NCBI RefSeq assembly: GCF_005144415.1
Contig: NZ_SWJE01000003.1
Span: 488,514-545,611, forward strand
Origin: Trinickia terrae
GTDB taxonomy: Bacteria; Pseudomonadota; Gammaproteobacteria; Burkholderiales; Burkholderiaceae
Reading direction: 5' to 3'
Length of the DNA stretch: 57,098 nucleotides
Under the pieces are notes generated by a model. The model was not told the DNA's origin, searched no databases, and saw only the letters and a program-made list of their open reading frames with translations. The position numbers and the translations under genes were made by a program. This document shows positions 35,681 to 45,458 of this stretch, one piece after another; within the stretch, counting starts at the first letter, position 1; every line of letters starts with the position of its first letter.

Positions 35681-35725
35681 GCGCCGATGTGGTTCTATCA
35701 GAGACTCGGAGCGAGGGAATCGATC

Positions 35726-36502
35726 ATGAAACTGTCCCGACTCGTTGGCATGGCCTGTGCACTGCTATGGGCATCGATCGCGGTCCACGCCGCGCCGTCC
35801 GCGACGCAACTGCTCGAGCAAAGCGACGCGATCCGCAACCCCGGGAATTCGTTCAGCCTGACCAACACGCTGATCGAATTCCGCAACGGCAAGCAGACGA
35901 ACGTCGACGTGCTGACCGTCTACGCGAAGCCGGATTTGGGCGACGGCCAGTACCGCAACCTCGTCCAGTTCGACGAGCCCGCGCGCGACGCCAACAAGCT
36001 GCTGCTGAAGAACGGCAACGACCTGTGGTTCTACGATCCGTCGAGCCAGGCGAGCGTGCGCATCTCGCCGCAGCAGCGGCTCCTCGGCCAGGCGGCGAAC
36101 GGCGACGTGGTCACCGTGAACTGGGCGAAGGACTATGTCCCGGCGCTCGCGGGCGAAGAGGACGTCACCGACGGCGACCGTCAGGCGCGGCATTGCTACC
36201 AGCTTCACTTGACGGCGCGCACGCCCGATGTCACCTATCACGCGATCGATCTCTGGCTCGACGCCGGCAATTCGCACCCCGTCAAGGCGCGCTTCTATAC
36301 GGAAAGCGGCGCGCTGCTGAAGGTGGCGTACTTCCGCAAGTTCCAGCAGGAGCTTGGCGCCGAGCGGCCGACCGAAACGGTGATCATCGACGGGCTCGAT
36401 CCGAACTGGGTGACCGTGATGCGCTACTCGAACTACACGTGGCGCGACGTGCCGGACGCATGGCTGCAGCGCGCGTACCTCGCGCGCTTCAAGCCCGAAT
36501 GA
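35726..36502 (+). CDS. LolA-like outer-membrane lipoprotein-sorting protein
   Basis: 258 residues from ATG 35726. A signal peptide (MKLSRLVGMACALLWASIAVHA) precedes a beta-rich domain of the outer membrane lipoprotein-sorting protein family: SFSLTNTLIEFRNGK..., LLLKNGNDLWFYDPSSQASVRISPQQRLLGQAANGDVV and a C-terminal VMRYSNYTWRDVPD. Such proteins share the LolA fold, a half-barrel holding lipid. Placed between a LolCDE-like pump and a barrel protein, it is likely the periplasmic carrier of a lipid or lipidated cargo. Confidence 0.88.
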   Translation: MKLSRLVGMACALLWASIAVHAAPSATQLLEQSDAIRNPGNSFSLTNTLIEFRNGKQTNVDVLTVYAKPDLGDGQYRNLVQFDEPARDANKLLLKNGNDLWFYDPSSQASVRISPQQRLLGQAANGDVVTVNWAKDYVPALAGEEDVTDGDRQARHCYQLHLTARTPDVTYHAIDLWLDAGNSHPVKARFYTESGALLKVAYFRKFQQELGAERPTETVIIDGLDPNWVTVMRYSNYTWRDVPDAWLQRAYLARFKPE

Positions 36503-36509
36503 CGCCGCG

Positions 36510-37799
36510 ATGGGCAAGCGGCTGGCCTGGGCCGTCGTCGCGGCGGGGGCGATGTGCGCCGCGTCCCCTGCGCTCGCCGCCGGCGATGCGGATGCCTCCC
36601 AACTCGCCGCGGGCGACGAGGGCGCATTGCAGCTCGCCGACAGCGCGAGTGCGGCGGCATCGGCGCACAGCGACTGGCGGCGCGCGTTCGAGTTCGCCGC
36701 CGGAAACTACACGGCCGCCAACCAGGCCGGCAGCGTTTTGCTCAACGACAACCTGCGTGTGTCGTCATCGCTCGCTTACGACGGCGCGATCGCGCCCGGC
36801 TGGCGAGCTGTGTTCGGCAATCAGCTCGACGCGGGCTGGCGCGCCGGAACCGGCCGATACAACGCGATCGATACGCTCAAGCAAGCGTACGTGAGCTGGC
36901 GTCCGACCACCTCGACGATCATCGACGCCGGGCGTGTGAACCTGCGCGAGGGCGTCGCGTCGGGCTTCAACCCGACCGACTTCTTCAAGGCGGGCGCGTT
37001 GCGCGCGGTCACGTCGATCGATCCGGAGAGCCTGCGCGAAGACCGCCTTGGCAGCGTGATGCTGCGCGGCCAGGTGCTATGGAACGGCGGCTCGGTGACG
37101 GCGCTCGTGTCTCCGCCCTTGGCCTCCACGCCGAGCAACGCGACCTTCAACCCCGATTTCGGCGCGACCAACGCGAAGTGGCGCTACATGCTGAGCGGCT
37201 CGCAACGCCTGTTCGGCAACTTCGCGCCGCAATGGCTCGTCTATGGCGGCGCGGGCATCTCCCCGCAATTCGGTGTGGACGCCACCACTTTGCTCGACAA
37301 CGCGACCGTCGGCTTTCTCGAGTATTCGGCGGGGCGCAGCGCGGCGCTTGCCGATGGACCGCACGGATCGGACAGCTTTCATTCGAAGCTGGCCGCGGGC
37401 CTGACGCGAACCTTCCCCAACAAAGTGTCGGTGACGCTCGAATACGACTACGACGGTGCGAGCGCGAATCGCGCGGCCTGGGACGCTCTCACCGCCAATC
37501 CGCTGCGCTTCGGTCAATACCTGGGCGCGGCCGGCAGCGCGCAGGAGCTGGCGACGCGGCAGTCGCTCTTCACCTACGTCACGTGGCAGGACGCGTTCGT
37601 GGTGCATCTCGATCTGACCGCGATGGCCCGCTACGATCTCGTCACCCACAGCGACTTCACCTGGCTCGAAGCGCGCTATCACTGGACGCGCGTCGACCTC
37701 GCGCTGCAGTGGCAGAGCAATCATGGGCCGTCGCGCAGCACCTATGGAAGCGCCGCGCAGAAGCAGGTGCTGCAGGGCGTGCTGACTTTCTTCTATTGA
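36510..37799 (+). CDS. Outer-membrane beta-barrel protein of the ABC/LolA-like cluster
   Basis: 429 residues. A signal peptide ends near SPALA, then an Ala-rich spacer and alternating amphipathic strands (LRVSSSLAYDG, WRAVFGNQLDAGW, SLEYDYDGAS, VDLALQWQSNHG), ending ...LQGVLTFFY with the terminal aromatic residue typical of barrels. The TSTIIDAGRVNLREGVASGFNPTDFFK motif is conserved-looking but I cannot name the family. Seven bases separate it from the LolA-like gene, so it is likely the outer-membrane receiver or channel of the same pathway. Confidence 0.75.
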   Translation: MGKRLAWAVVAAGAMCAASPALAAGDADASQLAAGDEGALQLADSASAAASAHSDWRRAFEFAAGNYTAANQAGSVLLNDNLRVSSSLAYDGAIAPGWRAVFGNQLDAGWRAGTGRYNAIDTLKQAYVSWRPTTSTIIDAGRVNLREGVASGFNPTDFFKAGALRAVTSIDPESLREDRLGSVMLRGQVLWNGGSVTALVSPPLASTPSNATFNPDFGATNAKWRYMLSGSQRLFGNFAPQWLVYGGAGISPQFGVDATTLLDNATVGFLEYSAGRSAALADGPHGSDSFHSKLAAGLTRTFPNKVSVTLEYDYDGASANRAAWDALTANPLRFGQYLGAAGSAQELATRQSLFTYVTWQDAFVVHLDLTAMARYDLVTHSDFTWLEARYHWTRVDLALQWQSNHGPSRSTYGSAAQKQVLQGVLTFFY

Positions 37800-37932
37800 T
37801 TCCGTTTTGATTCCGTTGAAAGCAAAGCGCGGACCGTCCGGCGCGTTTGCGAAGACGCGCGTAGACTAAACCGTTCGTTTTTCGTCGGGTCTGCCGTGGA
37901 CTCGAGGTTGATACGCGCAAGGAGAATGTTCG

Positions 37933-38961
37933 ATGGAATACAGATTTCTGGGTGCATCGGGTTTTCAGGTTCCGGTCCTGAGCTTCGGCACGGGAACGTT
38001 CGGCGGCAAGGGCGAATTTTTCGAGGCGTGGGGCGCGACCGACGTCGCCGAAGCGCGGCGTCTCATCGACATCTGCTTCGATGCGGGCGTCACGATGTTC
38101 GACACTGCGGACATCTACTCGAAGGGCGCGTCGGAGTCGGTGCTGGGCGAGGCGCTCAAGGGCAAGCGCGATCGCGCGATCATCTCGACCAAGGCGACGT
38201 TCCGCTTCGACGACGCCTCGCCGAACAACGTCGGCTCGTCGCGCTTCCATTTGATTCAAGCGGTCGATGCGTCGCTCAAGCGCCTGCAGACCGACTATAT
38301 CGACCTCTTCCAGCTGCACGGCTTCGACGCGAGGACGCCGGTGGCCGAAGTGCTGTCGACGCTCGACGATCTCGTGCGCGCGGGCAAGATCCGCTACACG
38401 GGCGTGTCGAATTTCTCTGGCTGGCACCTGATGAAGTCGCTCGACGTCGCGGACCGCTACGGCTATCCGCGCTATGTCGCGAACCAGACCTACTACTCGC
38501 TGATCGGCCGCGACTACGAATGGGAGCTGATGCCGCTCGGGCTCGACCAGGGCGTGGGCGCGGTCGTCTGGAGCCCGCTCGGCTGGGGGCGCCTGACCGG
38601 CAAGCTCAAGCGTGGCCAGCCGCTGCCCGCGACGAGCCGCCTGCACAAGACCGCCGACATGGGGCCGCCCGTGCCCGGCGACTATCTGTTCCGCGTCCTC
38701 GATGCGATCGAGGCAGTCGCGGAGGAAACGGGCAAGAGCGTGTCGCAGGTCGCGCTCAACTGGCTGCTGCAGCGGCCGACCGTCTCGACGGTGCTGATCG
38801 GCGCGCGCAACGAAGAGCAGTTGCGACAGAATCTCGGCGCCGTCGGCTGGAACCTGACGCCGGAGCAAGTGGCGAAGCTCGATGCCGCGAGCGCGTTGGC
38901 GCCGGCCTATCCGTATTGGCATCAACGCGGGTTCGGCGAGCGCAACCCCGCGCCGGTGTGA
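37933..38961 (+). CDS. Aldo/keto reductase
   Basis: 342 residues preceded by AAGGAG with good spacing. A TIM-barrel NADPH oxidoreductase with the expected active-site set: Asp and Tyr in DTADIYSKG, Lys in ISTKATFRF, and His in DLFQLHGFD. C-terminal cofactor residues are in VSTVLIGARNEEQLRQN. It is closest in style to the YajO/Tas-like subgroup of large AKRs. The substrate is unknown. It is monocistronic, with a strong terminator 32 bases after the stop. Confidence 0.93.
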   Translation: MEYRFLGASGFQVPVLSFGTGTFGGKGEFFEAWGATDVAEARRLIDICFDAGVTMFDTADIYSKGASESVLGEALKGKRDRAIISTKATFRFDDASPNNVGSSRFHLIQAVDASLKRLQTDYIDLFQLHGFDARTPVAEVLSTLDDLVRAGKIRYTGVSNFSGWHLMKSLDVADRYGYPRYVANQTYYSLIGRDYEWELMPLGLDQGVGAVVWSPLGWGRLTGKLKRGQPLPATSRLHKTADMGPPVPGDYLFRVLDAIEAVAEETGKSVSQVALNWLLQRPTVSTVLIGARNEEQLRQNLGAVGWNLTPEQVAKLDAASALAPAYPYWHQRGFGERNPAPV

Positions 38962-38992
38962 GGCGAGCTGGGCACTGACTGCTCGCGATAGA

Positions 38993-39028
38993 AAAACGCG
39001 GCTGGCGCAGCGATGCCGGCCGCGTTTT
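38993..39028. terminator. Bidirectional rho-independent terminator
   Basis: AAAACGCGGCTGGC (38993-39006) pairs with GCCGGCCGCGTTTT (39015-39028) in a 14-bp stem with one G-U pair, flanked by A-runs on the left and T-runs on the right. It therefore works in both directions. It separates the aldo/keto reductase gene from the convergent beta-galactosidase operon. Confidence 0.9.
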
Positions 39029-39108
39029 CATTTTCTGGGTATCCGTATTGGGTGGTTGATATCGGCGTTCTGTTGCATCGCAAAAGTTTGGCACGCTACG
39101 GTGAGTTG

Positions 39109-41118
39109 CTAAGCAACGGACGCCGCCGTGGCGTTCACTTCAACAAGAACTTCCACGGCGCCAGGCGCAAGGTTGATGCTGCCGCCACGCAATCGGCGAT
39201 CCGACAACGCGCTCACGTAGTCGCGAACCGGCAGCGACACCTCCCTTGACTCCTTGGAAAGGTTCAGCACAAACAATATCTGCCTTTCCTCTGAGCTCCT
39301 TACCGCGACTTCTACGCCGTCGGGAAGCTCGAGTTCGCACTCGATGCCTGCATCGGTCGCGATGCGGCGCATCAACGTCCGAGTCGCCTTCTCGTCGAGG
39401 ACTGTGCCGATGTAGTACACCACACCCTTTGCGTGCGCATTCCGCGTAATCGCGGACGCACCCGAGAAATACTCGCTCGAGTACGTGGCGACTGTTTCTG
39501 CCGTGACAGGGGTCAGGATGTCACACCATTGACCGCTTGAGAGCGCCTCGCCCGTGTCGAGGCTCAGCGTCTGCACGTCTTTGCCGACCGGATCGTATTC
39601 GTCAACGTACACACCCGCGAGTTCCGTCAGCAAGTTCGGCAGCCGATCGGGCAGACACACATTGTTCATGTTCTTGACGCCCGAACGCGTGGTCAGCACC
39701 AGCGTTCCGCCGTTGTCGACGTATTGTTTCAGTGTCAAGGCCATCGCCTCGTCGATCAAATAGAGCATCGGCGCGATGACAAGCTTGTAGCCTTGAAGCC
39801 TTTCGCGCCAGTCGATGACGTCGGCGCCTACACCCATCTTCAGCAATGCCGAATGGAGGCGCTTGAAGTTGCCCAGATAGTCGAATCCATCAGCTTGCGG
39901 CTGAATCTGGAACGCATTGAGCTGCTCGTGCGAGAAGAGCATGGCCACATCGTGCTTGAGTGAAGTCCCTTCAAGCAGTGGTGTGAGCTTTTGCGCTTCC
40001 TGGCTAAATTGAACGAACTCTTCAAAGCGGCGACCGGGCTGCCCGTGATGATCCAACAGTCCGTGCCAAAATTGCTCCGCACCGACACGAGCCGAACGCC
40101 ACCGGAACTGCACAATCGTGTCGGCGCCGCGCGAAACGCTTTGCCATGCGTAGGCGCGAATCATCCCAGGGAAAGGGGTGCGCGACATCGGGTACCAGCA
40201 TCCCGGCGTTCCGCTCAGCTGCTCCATCACCCAGAAGTTCTTGCGCTTTACGCCACGCGTGAGGTCGAGCGTCAACGCGCCGTGGTACATCCTCGACTTG
40301 GAATCATCGAGGAAATCGGTCGCGGGGTAGTAGTCGACAGATGCGAAGTCCATGCTATCGAACATGTCGTAGTAGTCCGCGGTGACCGGATACCCCCACA
40401 GATTGTGAGTCACGAACTTGCCCGGGCTGTTCTTTCTAATCAGCGCGGCTTGGAAGCGATTGAAATCTGCGACGACATCCGACGAGAAACGGCGAAAGTC
40501 GAGCAGGAATGAAGGATTGAGGTACGGTGAACCGCCAAGAGGCGTGTTCACTTGATCCCAGTCGCTGTACTCCCCACTCCAAACAACGGTGCCCCACTCA
40601 CGATTGAGCGTCTCGAGCGACTTGTATTTTTTCTGGAGCCATCCACGGAAAGACCGCGTGCAGTTCTCGCAGTGGCAATCATTCGCAGCAAGTTCATTGT
40701 CGGTTTGCCAGCCCATAACGGCTGCGTGTGCTGCATAGCGCTGCGTGATCTGCTCGATGATGCGCTCGCCGAACTTGCGCAGCGACGGACTGTTGTAGCA
40801 ACGGTGCAGCCGCACGCCCGCGAATATGGCATTGCCTTTGTTGTCGACCGGCAGGACGTCAGGGTAATTGTGGGTTAGCCACACGGGAGGCGTTGCGGTC
40901 GGGGTGCCAATCACCACATCGATGCCGTGCCGTGCCAGCACGGCAATCGCTTGGTCGAGCCAATCAAACTCGAACTTCCCTTCGGTCGGCTCAAGTCGCG
41001 ACCACGCAAATTCAGCCAGGCGAACAATGGTGATACCGGCTTCCTGCATTTGCCGTGCGTCTTGTTCCCACAGCGAAACGTCCCAGTGTTCGGGGTAGTA
41101 GTCGACACCGACCTTCAT
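39109..41118 (-). CDS. GH42 beta-galactosidase
   Basis: 669 residues from ATG 41118, with AGAGGA upstream. The N-terminus MKVGVDYYPEHWDVSLWEQDA is characteristic of GH42. The acid/base Glu is E142 in QTDNELA and the nucleophile is E299 in WVMEQ. Cys107, Cys148, Cys150 and Cys153 (NDCHCENC) form the family's metal cluster. A trimerisation domain and a C-terminal beta domain follow. No signal peptide, so it cleaves imported galactosides in the cytosol. It is the last gene of the ABC operon, 91 bases after the permease gene. Confidence 0.95.
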   Translation of the reverse strand: MKVGVDYYPEHWDVSLWEQDARQMQEAGITIVRLAEFAWSRLEPTEGKFEFDWLDQAIAVLARHGIDVVIGTPTATPPVWLTHNYPDVLPVDNKGNAIFAGVRLHRCYNSPSLRKFGERIIEQITQRYAAHAAVMGWQTDNELAANDCHCENCTRSFRGWLQKKYKSLETLNREWGTVVWSGEYSDWDQVNTPLGGSPYLNPSFLLDFRRFSSDVVADFNRFQAALIRKNSPGKFVTHNLWGYPVTADYYDMFDSMDFASVDYYPATDFLDDSKSRMYHGALTLDLTRGVKRKNFWVMEQLSGTPGCWYPMSRTPFPGMIRAYAWQSVSRGADTIVQFRWRSARVGAEQFWHGLLDHHGQPGRRFEEFVQFSQEAQKLTPLLEGTSLKHDVAMLFSHEQLNAFQIQPQADGFDYLGNFKRLHSALLKMGVGADVIDWRERLQGYKLVIAPMLYLIDEAMALTLKQYVDNGGTLVLTTRSGVKNMNNVCLPDRLPNLLTELAGVYVDEYDPVGKDVQTLSLDTGEALSSGQWCDILTPVTAETVATYSSEYFSGASAITRNAHAKGVVYYIGTVLDEKATRTLMRRIATDAGIECELELPDGVEVAVRSSEERQILFVLNLSKESREVSLPVRDYVSALSDRRLRGGSINLAPGAVEVLVEVNATAASVA

Positions 41119-41209
41119 GGAGAGATTCCTCTTGTCAAATGTTTGGGGCGCACTGCGCACTGCGCCCTGCGAGGCTGACGCTCGCATTCGATAAACGATG
41201 TGTATTGAC

Positions 41210-42061
41210 TCAGCCCTTCGTGGCGCCGAACGTCAATCCGGCAATGAAGTGCTTTTGCATCGCGAAGAAAATGACGACCGACGGCAGTGCGGCAAGCAGC
41301 GATCCCGCCGACACGAGATTCCATGCGGTGGTCCATTGCCCTTTGAGTGCCGCTACTCCGACCGTGATCGGTGCGGCGTCGTCGCCCTGCGTCAAGCAGA
41401 GTGCCCAGAAGTAGTCGTTCCAGACGAACGTGAACACGAGAATCGCAAGCGCTGCGAGGGCCGGCGCGATCAGCGGCAGGATGATCCGGTAAAACAATTG
41501 CCACTCGTTGGCGCCTTCGATCCGCGCCGCTTCGACGAGCTCGTACGGAAGTTCCTTGATGAAGTTCCGCAAGAACAAGGTGCAGAACCCTGTCTGGAAC
41601 GCGATGTGAAACAGGACGAGTCCTTCAAGCGTGTTGAACAGACCAAGCTGAAGGGTCAGCTGGCGCACGGGAATCATCAACACCTGGATCGGCACGAAGT
41701 TGCCGGCCACGAAGACACTTAGAATGCTGTTGTTGCCCTTGAACGGATACGTCGCCAAAGCGAATCCGGCCATCGCGGCCAACGCGATAGATCCAATGAC
41801 CGACGGCACCGTGATCAGACAACTATTCAGAAAATAGTGAAGCATCGGGGAGCTAAAAAGCACCGTGCGATAGTTCTCTACGAGCGCGAACTTTTCGGGC
41901 CATCCCCAATAGTTACCGTTGGTCAGGTCATCCGTCGAACGAACGGACGTTACGAACACAGCAATCAGTGGAAGCAACCAGATCAACAGCGCGATGGGCA
42001 GCGAGGTCTTGTAGACTCTGCGTCCCATCGGGCTCCAACGGCTTACGGGAGTAGGATACAT
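41210..42061 (-). CDS. CUT1 sugar ABC transporter permease (MalG type)
   Basis: 283 residues with six membrane helices. The EAA loop is clear: ELPYELVEAARIEGANEWQLFYRIILPLIAPALAALAI. The sequence ends FIAGLTFGATKG, the usual MalG-family ending. It pairs with the permease upstream (14-base gap) as the heterodimeric channel for the beta-galactosidase operon, presumably importing galacto-oligosaccharides. Confidence 0.94.
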   Translation of the reverse strand: MYPTPVSRWSPMGRRVYKTSLPIALLIWLLPLIAVFVTSVRSTDDLTNGNYWGWPEKFALVENYRTVLFSSPMLHYFLNSCLITVPSVIGSIALAAMAGFALATYPFKGNNSILSVFVAGNFVPIQVLMIPVRQLTLQLGLFNTLEGLVLFHIAFQTGFCTLFLRNFIKELPYELVEAARIEGANEWQLFYRIILPLIAPALAALAILVFTFVWNDYFWALCLTQGDDAAPITVGVAALKGQWTTAWNLVSAGSLLAALPSVVIFFAMQKHFIAGLTFGATKG

Positions 42062-42075
42062 ATGCGATTACCCTG

Positions 42076-43023
42076 TTATCGGTCGTTGTGAAGGAGCCGA
42101 TGCAGCTGATACACGATGAAGACCAGCATGATCAAGAACAACACGACTGCAATCGCCGCCGAATACCCGAATCTGAAGTACTTGATGGCTTGGTCATACA
42201 TAAAGTAGGCCAGCACCGTTGAACTGTCGAACGGCCCCCCGCCTGTCATCACCGCGATCAAGTCAAAGCTTCGAAGCGCGCCAATGATGGTCAAAACGAC
42301 CGAGAGGAAAGTTGCCGGCCGCAATTGCGGCAGCACCACGTGCCACAGCAATGCCCACCCTGTTGCCCCTTCCATCCGACCGGCTTCGATAATTTCCGGA
42401 TTGATGCTCGTGAGGTTGGTGAGGTAGAGCAACATGCAAAACGGAATCTGCGGCCAGAGAGCAGCGGCAATCACACCGAACGTCGCGTAGTGCTCATCGC
42501 CCAGCACCGGAATGCCGTGTCCAACGATGAGCTTCAAGAGCCCGAACGCGGGATCGTAGAACCAGCTGAAGACGAGACCGACGACGACGCCCGACAGCAC
42601 GAAAGGCGAAAAGAACAGCGACTTGATGAGCCGCATGCCCGTGACACTCTGATTCAGATAGAGCGCAAAAGCGAGCCCGATCGGCGGCGCAAGCAAGAAC
42701 AACACGAGCCACAAGACGTTGTTCTTCAGCGCGACATAAAACGTGTCGGTATGAAGCAGTTCGTTGTAGTTCGCGAGCCCGACGAACACCTTGTCACTCA
42801 TTCCGTCCCAGTTGTACAGACTGAGCACAATGCTGCTAAGGATCGGATAGATCACATAGACGCAGAACATCGTGCACGCCGGCAGCAAGAACAGCAAAGC
42901 AGCCCGCTTGCGCTTTCTGGCGAGGGGTCCCGACAGCCGTGCCCCTGATGAGCGGCTGATGTGGCGGGGCTGATCTGTGGGTGAGCCTTGGCTCACCGAC
43001 GTTCTCGTTTCGGCTGTGGCCAT
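42076..43023 (-). CDS. CUT1 sugar ABC transporter permease (MalF type)
   Basis: 315 residues. A polar Arg/Ser-rich N-terminus precedes six helices (LLFLLPACTMFCVYVIYPILSSIVLSLYNWDG...). The EAA loop reads INPEIIEAGRMEGATGWALLWHVVLPQLRPATFLSVV. It is the first of two adjacent permeases; both genes and the binding protein gene are closely spaced, indicating one transcript. Confidence 0.94.
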   Translation of the reverse strand: MATAETRTSVSQGSPTDQPRHISRSSGARLSGPLARKRKRAALLFLLPACTMFCVYVIYPILSSIVLSLYNWDGMSDKVFVGLANYNELLHTDTFYVALKNNVLWLVLFLLAPPIGLAFALYLNQSVTGMRLIKSLFFSPFVLSGVVVGLVFSWFYDPAFGLLKLIVGHGIPVLGDEHYATFGVIAAALWPQIPFCMLLYLTNLTSINPEIIEAGRMEGATGWALLWHVVLPQLRPATFLSVVLTIIGALRSFDLIAVMTGGGPFDSSTVLAYFMYDQAIKYFRFGYSAAIAVVLFLIMLVFIVYQLHRLLHNDR

Positions 43024-43039
43024 CTGAACTCTCGTGTGA

Positions 43040-44275
43040 TCAGGACTTGCTGTAGACGCGCTTGCGCATCTTTTCGAGGTCGCTAAGGATGTCGTCGAGC
43101 TTCGACGGATCGCTGATAAAGCGCTGCATGCCCTTCATCCCTTCATCGGCCATTTCCTTGGTCATATCGCGGTCGTAGAACTGGGCCACGCCGCCCTTGG
43201 TTTCCGACAGGATCTGGAAGCCGATCTTCGCGATCGGATCGTCGGGCATCGCTGCCTTGTTATTTGCAGGCAGCGTTCCCACGCCCTTGGCAAGGGTGGC
43301 GTCGTTGTCCGGTTGGCCCATGAATGCAAGGAATTTCCGCGCATCCGCCTTGTTCGCCGCTCGCATGGGGATGTTCAGACATTCCGCGGAGCCGTCTTCA
43401 GCAGCCGTCACCTTCGGGTCGACGGTCGGGAACTTGAAGAAACCGGTTTGAGCCTTCGTCGCCGGCGGCAAGCCAGGCGACAGGAACGTGCCCATCAGCA
43501 TCATCGCCGCTTGTCCCTGGATATACAGCGGCTGCACGGAGTCGAGACTGTACGACAGCGGATTGTCGATGAAGTACTTGTTGTCGATCAGCGTCTTCCA
43601 TGCGAGGTACACGTTCTTCACGCGGGGGGCGGTGTAGGGAACCTCGCCGTTCATCAACTTCATGTGGAAGTCGTAACCGTTCATGCGCAGATCGAGGTAG
43701 TCGAACCACGCGGCGAGCGTCCACGAGTCGCGCCCTCCGACTGCGATCGGTGCGATGCCGGCTGCCTTGAGCTTTTTGCAATCGTCGAGAAACTCCTGCC
43801 ATGTCGTCGGCTCGCTTTTAATGCCGGCCTTCTCGAACAGGTCCTTTCTATAGTAGAGGCCCCACGCGAAGTATTGCGTCGGCATCGCGTACTGCTTGCC
43901 GTTATATGACGAGGCCGTCTTCAGTGAAGCGAACTGCGTGTTCCAGTCGTTCTTCTGCCAGTCTGCTGAAAGCTCATCGAGCAGGCCGCGCTGCGCGTAG
44001 TACGACATGCGTTCGCCTTCGTGCCAGTTAATCACATCCGGTGCTACAGACGTAAGCCAAGCGGGAAGTTGGACTTTGTAGGTCTCTTCTTCGACGAACG
44101 CGACTTTTGTGGTCACGCCCGGGTTCGCCTGCTCAAACCGTTTGATCAGGTTCTGCCAGACGGCGCGCGTCTCCGCTCCCTTGAACGCAATGTTCAACTG
44201 GAGTGTGCCGGCGCTGGCGGCCGGCGCAACAGAAAGGGCGGCACTCAGAACTGAGAGCGCAATGATTTTTCTCAT
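43040..44275 (-). CDS. Extracellular sugar-binding protein of CUT1 ABC importer
   Basis: 411 residues from ATG 44275. Signal peptide MRKIIALSVLSAALSVAPAASA, then a type I/II periplasmic binding fold of the UgpB/MalE group (LQLNIAFKGAETRAVWQNLIKRFEQANPGVTTKV; PTQYFAWGLYYRKDLFEKAGIKSEPTTWQEFLDDCKKL). Many exposed Trp/Tyr residues suit sugar stacking. The beta-galactosidase in the operon suggests beta-galactosides as ligand, though specificity cannot be read directly. Confidence 0.94.
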   Translation of the reverse strand: MRKIIALSVLSAALSVAPAASAGTLQLNIAFKGAETRAVWQNLIKRFEQANPGVTTKVAFVEEETYKVQLPAWLTSVAPDVINWHEGERMSYYAQRGLLDELSADWQKNDWNTQFASLKTASSYNGKQYAMPTQYFAWGLYYRKDLFEKAGIKSEPTTWQEFLDDCKKLKAAGIAPIAVGGRDSWTLAAWFDYLDLRMNGYDFHMKLMNGEVPYTAPRVKNVYLAWKTLIDNKYFIDNPLSYSLDSVQPLYIQGQAAMMLMGTFLSPGLPPATKAQTGFFKFPTVDPKVTAAEDGSAECLNIPMRAANKADARKFLAFMGQPDNDATLAKGVGTLPANNKAAMPDDPIAKIGFQILSETKGGVAQFYDRDMTKEMADEGMKGMQRFISDPSKLDDILSDLEKMRKRVYSKS

Positions 44276-44295
44276 AGATGTCTCCGGATGTCGTT

Positions 44296-45444
44296 CTAGT
44301 GAAGCTTCGGTATTGCGCTGCCATCGGCGGCGAACAGGTGACAAGCATTGGAACTGAACCGGATCGTGACTTGCGTGCCCGGTTGATAGGTCACGTCACC
44401 AGGCTGCTTTGCGACGATCGTCGTTCCGGCGAGATCGTCGAGGTGAAGGTAGCTGTGTTCTCCCAGTCGCTCGACAAGGGTGACTTCGCGCTGGAGTGTC
44501 TGCACCGCGCCTACGCCATTGGGTGCGATCACGCCTTCGATGACATCGTCGAAGTGCTCGGGGCGAATGCCCAGTTGCACGGCCTGTCCGATACGCAGCG
44601 ACGAACCGTCGACTTTGGCCAGGACGTCGTCGCTGGTCTCGTCCAGCGTTACGGTGACGCCATCGTGGTCCACGGATTTGATCGTCGCGCCGAGGAAGTT
44701 CATCTTCGGGCTACCAATGAATTCGGCAACGAACCGACTGTTCGGGAGGCGGTACAGGTCGAGCGGTGAGCCTACTTGCGCAATGCTTCCGAAACGCTCG
44801 GCATCAGCGCCTGCGCGCAACAAGACGATTTTGTCGCCAAGCGTCATTGCCTCGATTTGATCGTGAGTCACATAGACGGTGCTGGCCTGTGCAAATTGAC
44901 GATGGAGCTTTGCAATCTCCACTCGAGTCTGACTCCGCAGCATTGCGTCGAGGTTCGAAAGTGGTTCGTCGAACAAGAACACGCCCGGCTCGCGCACGAT
45001 GGCCCGGCCAATGGCAACACGTTGCCGTTGCCCTCCGGACAATGCTGCGGGTTTGCGCTTCAGCAATGCGTCGAGTTGCAGCGTCTTCGCCGCTTTTTGA
45101 ACTTTGACCGCCACCTGGTCGGCGGGTAGGCCCGACAGCTTGAGCCCGAACCCCATATTCTCTTCAACCGTCATATGGGGAAACAAGGCGTAGCTTTGGA
45201 AAACCATCGCCACCCCTCGTTTGGCAGGGGGTATTGCATTGACGAGGCGACCACCAATCTGCACATCGCCCGATGTTGCGTCTTCAAGGCCTGCGATGAT
45301 GCGAAGCAGCGTAGATTTGCCGCATCCAGACGGGCCCAGAAAGACACAAAATTCGTTCTCTCCGATGTCTAGGTCGATTCCGCGTAGTACAGGCGCGTGT
45401 TCTCCATACGCCTTCGTCACGCCTTTCAGTGTGATGGCTGCCAT
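44296..45444 (-). CDS. Sugar ABC transporter ATP-binding protein (MalK/UgpC type)
   Basis: 382 residues. Walker A GPSGCGKST, Q-loop MVFQSYALFPHMTVEENM, signature LSGGQRQRVAIGRAI, Walker B GVFLFDEPLSNLDA and switch His YVTHDQ are all intact. A C-terminal TOBE/MalK regulatory domain of ~140 residues follows (LGIRPEHF...). It is the first gene of the five-gene minus-strand operon. A LacI-type palindrome lies 14 bases upstream of its ATG. Confidence 0.95.
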   Translation of the reverse strand: MAAITLKGVTKAYGEHAPVLRGIDLDIGENEFCVFLGPSGCGKSTLLRIIAGLEDATSGDVQIGGRLVNAIPPAKRGVAMVFQSYALFPHMTVEENMGFGLKLSGLPADQVAVKVQKAAKTLQLDALLKRKPAALSGGQRQRVAIGRAIVREPGVFLFDEPLSNLDAMLRSQTRVEIAKLHRQFAQASTVYVTHDQIEAMTLGDKIVLLRAGADAERFGSIAQVGSPLDLYRLPNSRFVAEFIGSPKMNFLGATIKSVDHDGVTVTLDETSDDVLAKVDGSSLRIGQAVQLGIRPEHFDDVIEGVIAPNGVGAVQTLQREVTLVERLGEHSYLHLDDLAGTTIVAKQPGDVTYQPGTQVTIRFSSNACHLFAADGSAIPKLH

Positions 45445-45458
45445 GTCTCCGTCCAGCT

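Noticed and set aside
39050-39105. Possible insertion-sequence end (GTTCTGTTGCATCGCAAAA) between the terminator and the beta-galactosidase stop
   Set aside because: Only a vague likeness to IS termini. No inverted partner, target duplication or transposase remnant was found.
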